DNA of 8,212 nt from JBEKYD01 sp049509915 (GTDB lineage Bacteria; Acidobacteriota; Terriglobia; Bryobacterales; Bryobacteraceae). Both the position numbers and the translations under genes were made by a program. This document shows, one piece after another, positions 6,023 through 8,212 of this stretch; the stretch's first letter is position 1; every line of letters begins with the position of its first letter. The DNA lies in NCBI GenBank assembly GCA_049509915.1, contig JBEKZL010000304.1, positions 1 to 8,212 on the forward strand, read 5' to 3'. The notes beneath the pieces were generated by a model. It did no database searches. It had not been told where the DNA came from and saw only the letters and a program-made list of their open reading frames with translations.

Positions 6023-7294
6023 GTGAGCAAAATACCCGGTAGTGTCGTATTGGAAAAATACTCCCTTGGAGTGGGCGACCGCTTCGCCCATCAAGCCAAA
6101 GCCCAATTGGCGGCGTGTGTGCGAGCGGCCGAAGCCGGGCGCGTGGTAATACCGGTTTGGAATAAATCGAACCGCGAGCACACTACCGTCGGCTCCGAGC
6201 CGGAGAGCGCGCGGCGGGCGGCGGAAGGCGCGGTCGAAGCCCTTGGCTGGGAGCACTCTTACTATCTCGACGCCGATCATATTACCTTCGGCACGGTCGG
6301 CCGGTTCCTGGCGTTCTGCGATTTCTTTACTCTCGACGTGGCCGAGGCCATCGGCAAACCCCCGGCCGCGGGAGCGGTCGAAAAGTTCCTGGGGCGGCAT
6401 CCGGAGTTGCAGGGAGGGATCGAGATTCCGGGCATTGCCGAGCCATTTCAGGTGACCGCGGACGAAGCCGGCCGGGCCGCGGCGAAGTATCTGAGCGCGG
6501 TGTCGGAAGCCGCCGGGATTTATCGCAAGATCGCTGCCCACAAGCCGGCGGGGAGCTTCGTCACCGAGGTTTCCATGGACGAAACCGATTCGCCCCAAAC
6601 CCCGCCCGAACTGCTGCTGATTCTGGCCGCCATCGCGGATGCTGCTATTCCCATTCAAACCATCGCCCCCAAGTTCACCGGACGCTTCAACAAAGGCGTG
6701 GACTACGTGGGTAATGTGGAGCAATTCGAGAAGGAGTTTAGCGCGGACCTGGCAGTGATCGACTTCGCGGTGAGCCGCTACCGGATGGCCTCCAACCTGA
6801 AGCTGAGCGTACACTCCGGCAGCGACAAGTTTTCCATTTACGGGCCGATTCGGCGCTCTCTGGCGCGCTTCGGGGCCGGCGTACACGTGAAGACCGCGGG
6901 CACCACGTGGCTGGAGGAACTGATTGGCCTGGCCGAGGCCGGTCCGGAAGGGCTGGCGCTGGCCAAGGAGGTTTACGCCCAAGCACATGCCCACCAAAGG
7001 GAGCTCTGCGCCCCGTATGCCAGCGTGATTGATATCGATCCCGCGTGTCTGCCCACTCCGGGCGCGGTAGACGGCTGGGGCTGGGAACAATATGCCGGAG
7101 CGTTGCGCCACGCCCCGGCGAATCCCCTGTTCAATCCCCACTTCCGTCAACTTCTGCACGTCGCCTACAAGGTGGCGGCCAAGATGGGCAGCCGCTACAC
7201 GGACATGCTGGTGGCCGCGGAGCCTTCGATCGCCCGGAATGTGACCGAGAACCTATTCGACCGTCACATTCGACCGCTGTTTCTGAGCGATTGA
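6023..7294 (+). CDS. uxaE: Tagaturonate epimerase (UxaE family)
   Basis: This 423-residue cytoplasmic protein matches the UxaE family over its full length. The enzyme interconverts D-tagaturonate and D-fructuronate (EC 5.1.2.7), so galacturonate carbon enters the glucuronate/KDG branch without tagaturonate reductase. Family motifs are visible in order: YSLGVGDRFAHQAKAQLAA (14-32), VWNKSNREH, YYLDADHITFGTVGRF, SMDETDSPQTPPELLLILAA (about 184-203), IAPKFTGRFNKGVDYVGN, LSVHSGSDKFSIYGPIRRSL, HVKTAGTTWLEELIGLAEAG and NPHFRQLLHVAYKVAAKMG. No signal peptide or membrane segment is seen. The GTG start at 6023 has AGGAG only three bases upstream, which is short; a TTG at VLEKYSLG nine codons later is the main alternative. 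The gene has its own promoter and no other uronate genes beside it in the window. Secreted GH35 genes on the opposite strand suggest a pectin-use setting. It appears intact. Confidence 0.9.
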   Translation: MSKIPGSVVLEKYSLGVGDRFAHQAKAQLAACVRAAEAGRVVIPVWNKSNREHTTVGSEPESARRAAEGAVEALGWEHSYYLDADHITFGTVGRFLAFCDFFTLDVAEAIGKPPAAGAVEKFLGRHPELQGGIEIPGIAEPFQVTADEAGRAAAKYLSAVSEAAGIYRKIAAHKPAGSFVTEVSMDETDSPQTPPELLLILAAIADAAIPIQTIAPKFTGRFNKGVDYVGNVEQFEKEFSADLAVIDFAVSRYRMASNLKLSVHSGSDKFSIYGPIRRSLARFGAGVHVKTAGTTWLEELIGLAEAGPEGLALAKEVYAQAHAHQRELCAPYASVIDIDPACLPTPGAVDGWGWEQYAGALRHAPANPLFNPHFRQLLHVAYKVAAKMGSRYTDMLVAAEPSIARNVTENLFDRHIRPLFLSD

Positions 7295-7442
7295 TGCCCG
7301 GCAGGCCAGGGACACCAGGCTGCGAAGGGCCGGACCGCGTCTTTTCCTTCCAGCCGCTAAACCGTCGTTTGCAAGGTCGTGTTCCTTTTGTAGTAGCATC
7401 ACACATATATGTAGTAACTCTCGGGGATGCCAAACTCCATGA
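7295..7442. other. Intergenic region between uxaE and the VWFA-type frame
   Basis: No gene and no strong terminator hairpin is visible directly after uxaE. An AT-rich patch at about 7386-7418 contains the perfect 10-base palindrome ACATATATGT (7403-7412) flanked by GTAGTA on both sides (7390-7395 and 7411-7416). In a GC-rich genome this patch may be an operator or promoter, but no clean -35/-10 pair is evident. Confidence 0.4.
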
Positions 7443-8212
7443 ACAGGCGGTCGGTGGCGGGTTTCTCGGCATTTCTGCGCCCTCAACCGCCCCACCGGAG
7501 CGGCCGAACCCGGCGAGGTGCGCATCCGCTACGCGCCGTACCGCCCTCCCTCGGCTGTTATCTCCGTCGAAACCAATTTCGTCGAAATTGGCGTCACCGT
7601 GCGGGACCGCCAAGGAGCGCCGATCGGCGGACTGCAAGCCTCCGATTTTCAGGTCTTCGATAACCTCAAGCCGCAAATCGTCACGTCCTTCTCCGAGCGG
7701 CGTGCCGGGTCGGCGCCTGCCTGGGCGGCCGCCGCCGGCTCCTCCGACCCGCTGCTTTCCGCCGCGCGGGCCGTCGTCGCCGCAGGCGCCACCGTCACCC
7801 CGCCTCGCTACATTGCCCTCTTCTTCGACGATACCCACTCCGGACTCGCCGGTTTCGACCGCTCCAGGCACGCCGCCGGGAAGATGGTCGCAGATCTCGG
7901 TCCCGGCGACCGGGTCGGCATCTTTACCAGTTCCGGCGCCGTCACGCTCGATTTCACGGCAGACACCAAGACCCTGCTGGCCACCCTGGTGGGCATGCGC
8001 CGGCATCCGGACGCCGGCTCCAACCGTGGATACGGCGTATGCCCCACCCTGACCGCCTACCAGGCCTACGTGATCGCGAAACACCTCGACGGCATGGCGA
8101 AAATGGTTGCCGTGGCCGACATCAGAACCTGCGAACCGACAATCCCCGAGGAGGTCGCCGAGGTGCAGGCGCAGGACGCCGCCGAAACCGCCTGGGACCT
8201 GCTCCGGAATCA
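7443..8212 (+). CDS. VWFA-related protein of Acidobacteria type, 5' end damaged, 3' end beyond window
   Basis: The frame opens after a TGA at 7440-7442 and stays open to the window edge. From about 7506 it reads EPGEVRIRYAPYRPPSAVIS, VETNFVEIGVTVRDRQGAPI and GLQASDFQVFDN, the typical lead-in of the VWFA-related domain expanded in Acidobacteria. A von Willebrand A fold follows: IALFFDDTHSGL with a DD-T-S metal-site-like motif, then GDRVGIFTSSGAVTLDFTAD, and CPTLTAYQAYVIAKHLD near the end. These proteins are normally exported and are thought to act in binding or surface functions; the precise role is unknown. No ATG with ribosome site precedes the conserved part in this frame. The first internal start is GTG 7518, and no signal peptide is seen in any frame just upstream. 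The 5' end was therefore probably lost or frameshifted, making this a likely pseudogene or misassembled start. Confidence 0.7.

Noticed and set aside
6002..7159. 385-residue open frame on the minus strand opposite uxaE
   Set aside because: The plus strand encodes a full-length UxaE with family motifs throughout; the antisense frame has low-complexity composition and no recognisable motifs.
7045..8052. 335-residue plus-strand frame overlapping uxaE and the VWFA gene
   Set aside because: It is out of frame with both recognised genes and turns into Pro/Ser/Arg-rich low-complexity sequence.
7131..8084. 317-residue minus-strand frame across the uxaE end and VWFA gene
   Set aside because: It spans two plus-strand genes and the spacer between them, and is rich in Gly, Arg and Asp as expected for antisense of GC-rich coding DNA.

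Overview
The window looks like high-GC chromosomal DNA from an Acidobacteriota bacterium, most likely a Bryobacterales/Solibacter-type soil lineage. The pointers are the start of a VWFA-related gene of the kind expanded in Acidobacteria, several tandem DUF5597-type family 35 glycosidases, and a BIME-like pair of inverted palindromic repeats. The phylum is inferred from gene content; no rRNA or marker gene is present.

Minus-strand block (about 1-3112). Read right to left, it is a decaying array of secreted beta-galactosidase-like (GH35/DUF5597) genes. It holds a headless C-terminal fragment (2620-3112), a second C-terminal tail remnant (2442-2614), an intact 551-residue enzyme (790-2445), a short secreted propeller-like fragment (443-772), and the first 147 codons of another GH35 paralog running off the left edge (1-441). 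The last three are tightly packed and coupled (GTGA overlap, 17-nt gap, 1-nt gap), as in an operon.

Plus-strand mobile block (about 3113-5764). Three tyrosine recombinase genes of different subtypes lie head to tail with 4-nt ATGA overlaps, the layout of a RIT (recombinase-in-trio) element. All three are damaged: the first by two compensating frameshifts and a His-to-Tyr change in the catalytic box, the second by one in-frame amber codon, the third by loss of its whole catalytic half. An inverted repeat marks the left junction, exactly where the headless GH35 fragment begins. On the right, the third recombinase runs into a roughly 108-bp BIME-like inverted repeat (5722-5830).

Plus-strand metabolic block (about 5831-7294). 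A sigma70-like promoter (TTGACT-N18-TATAGT) precedes a complete uxaE-type tagaturonate epimerase, which joins galacturonate breakdown to the fructuronate/KDG route. Next to secreted beta-galactosidases it fits a pectin or pectic-galactan theme, though the two blocks are divergent and may be neighbours only by rearrangement.

Right end (7443-8212). An open frame encodes an Acidobacteria-type VWFA-related protein, cut by the window edge and apparently lacking its start and signal peptide. I see no tRNA, rRNA, CRISPR array or convincing new defence or biosynthetic system. The notable features are the degraded RIT element, the rearranged GH35 array around it, and the repeat at the truncation point.
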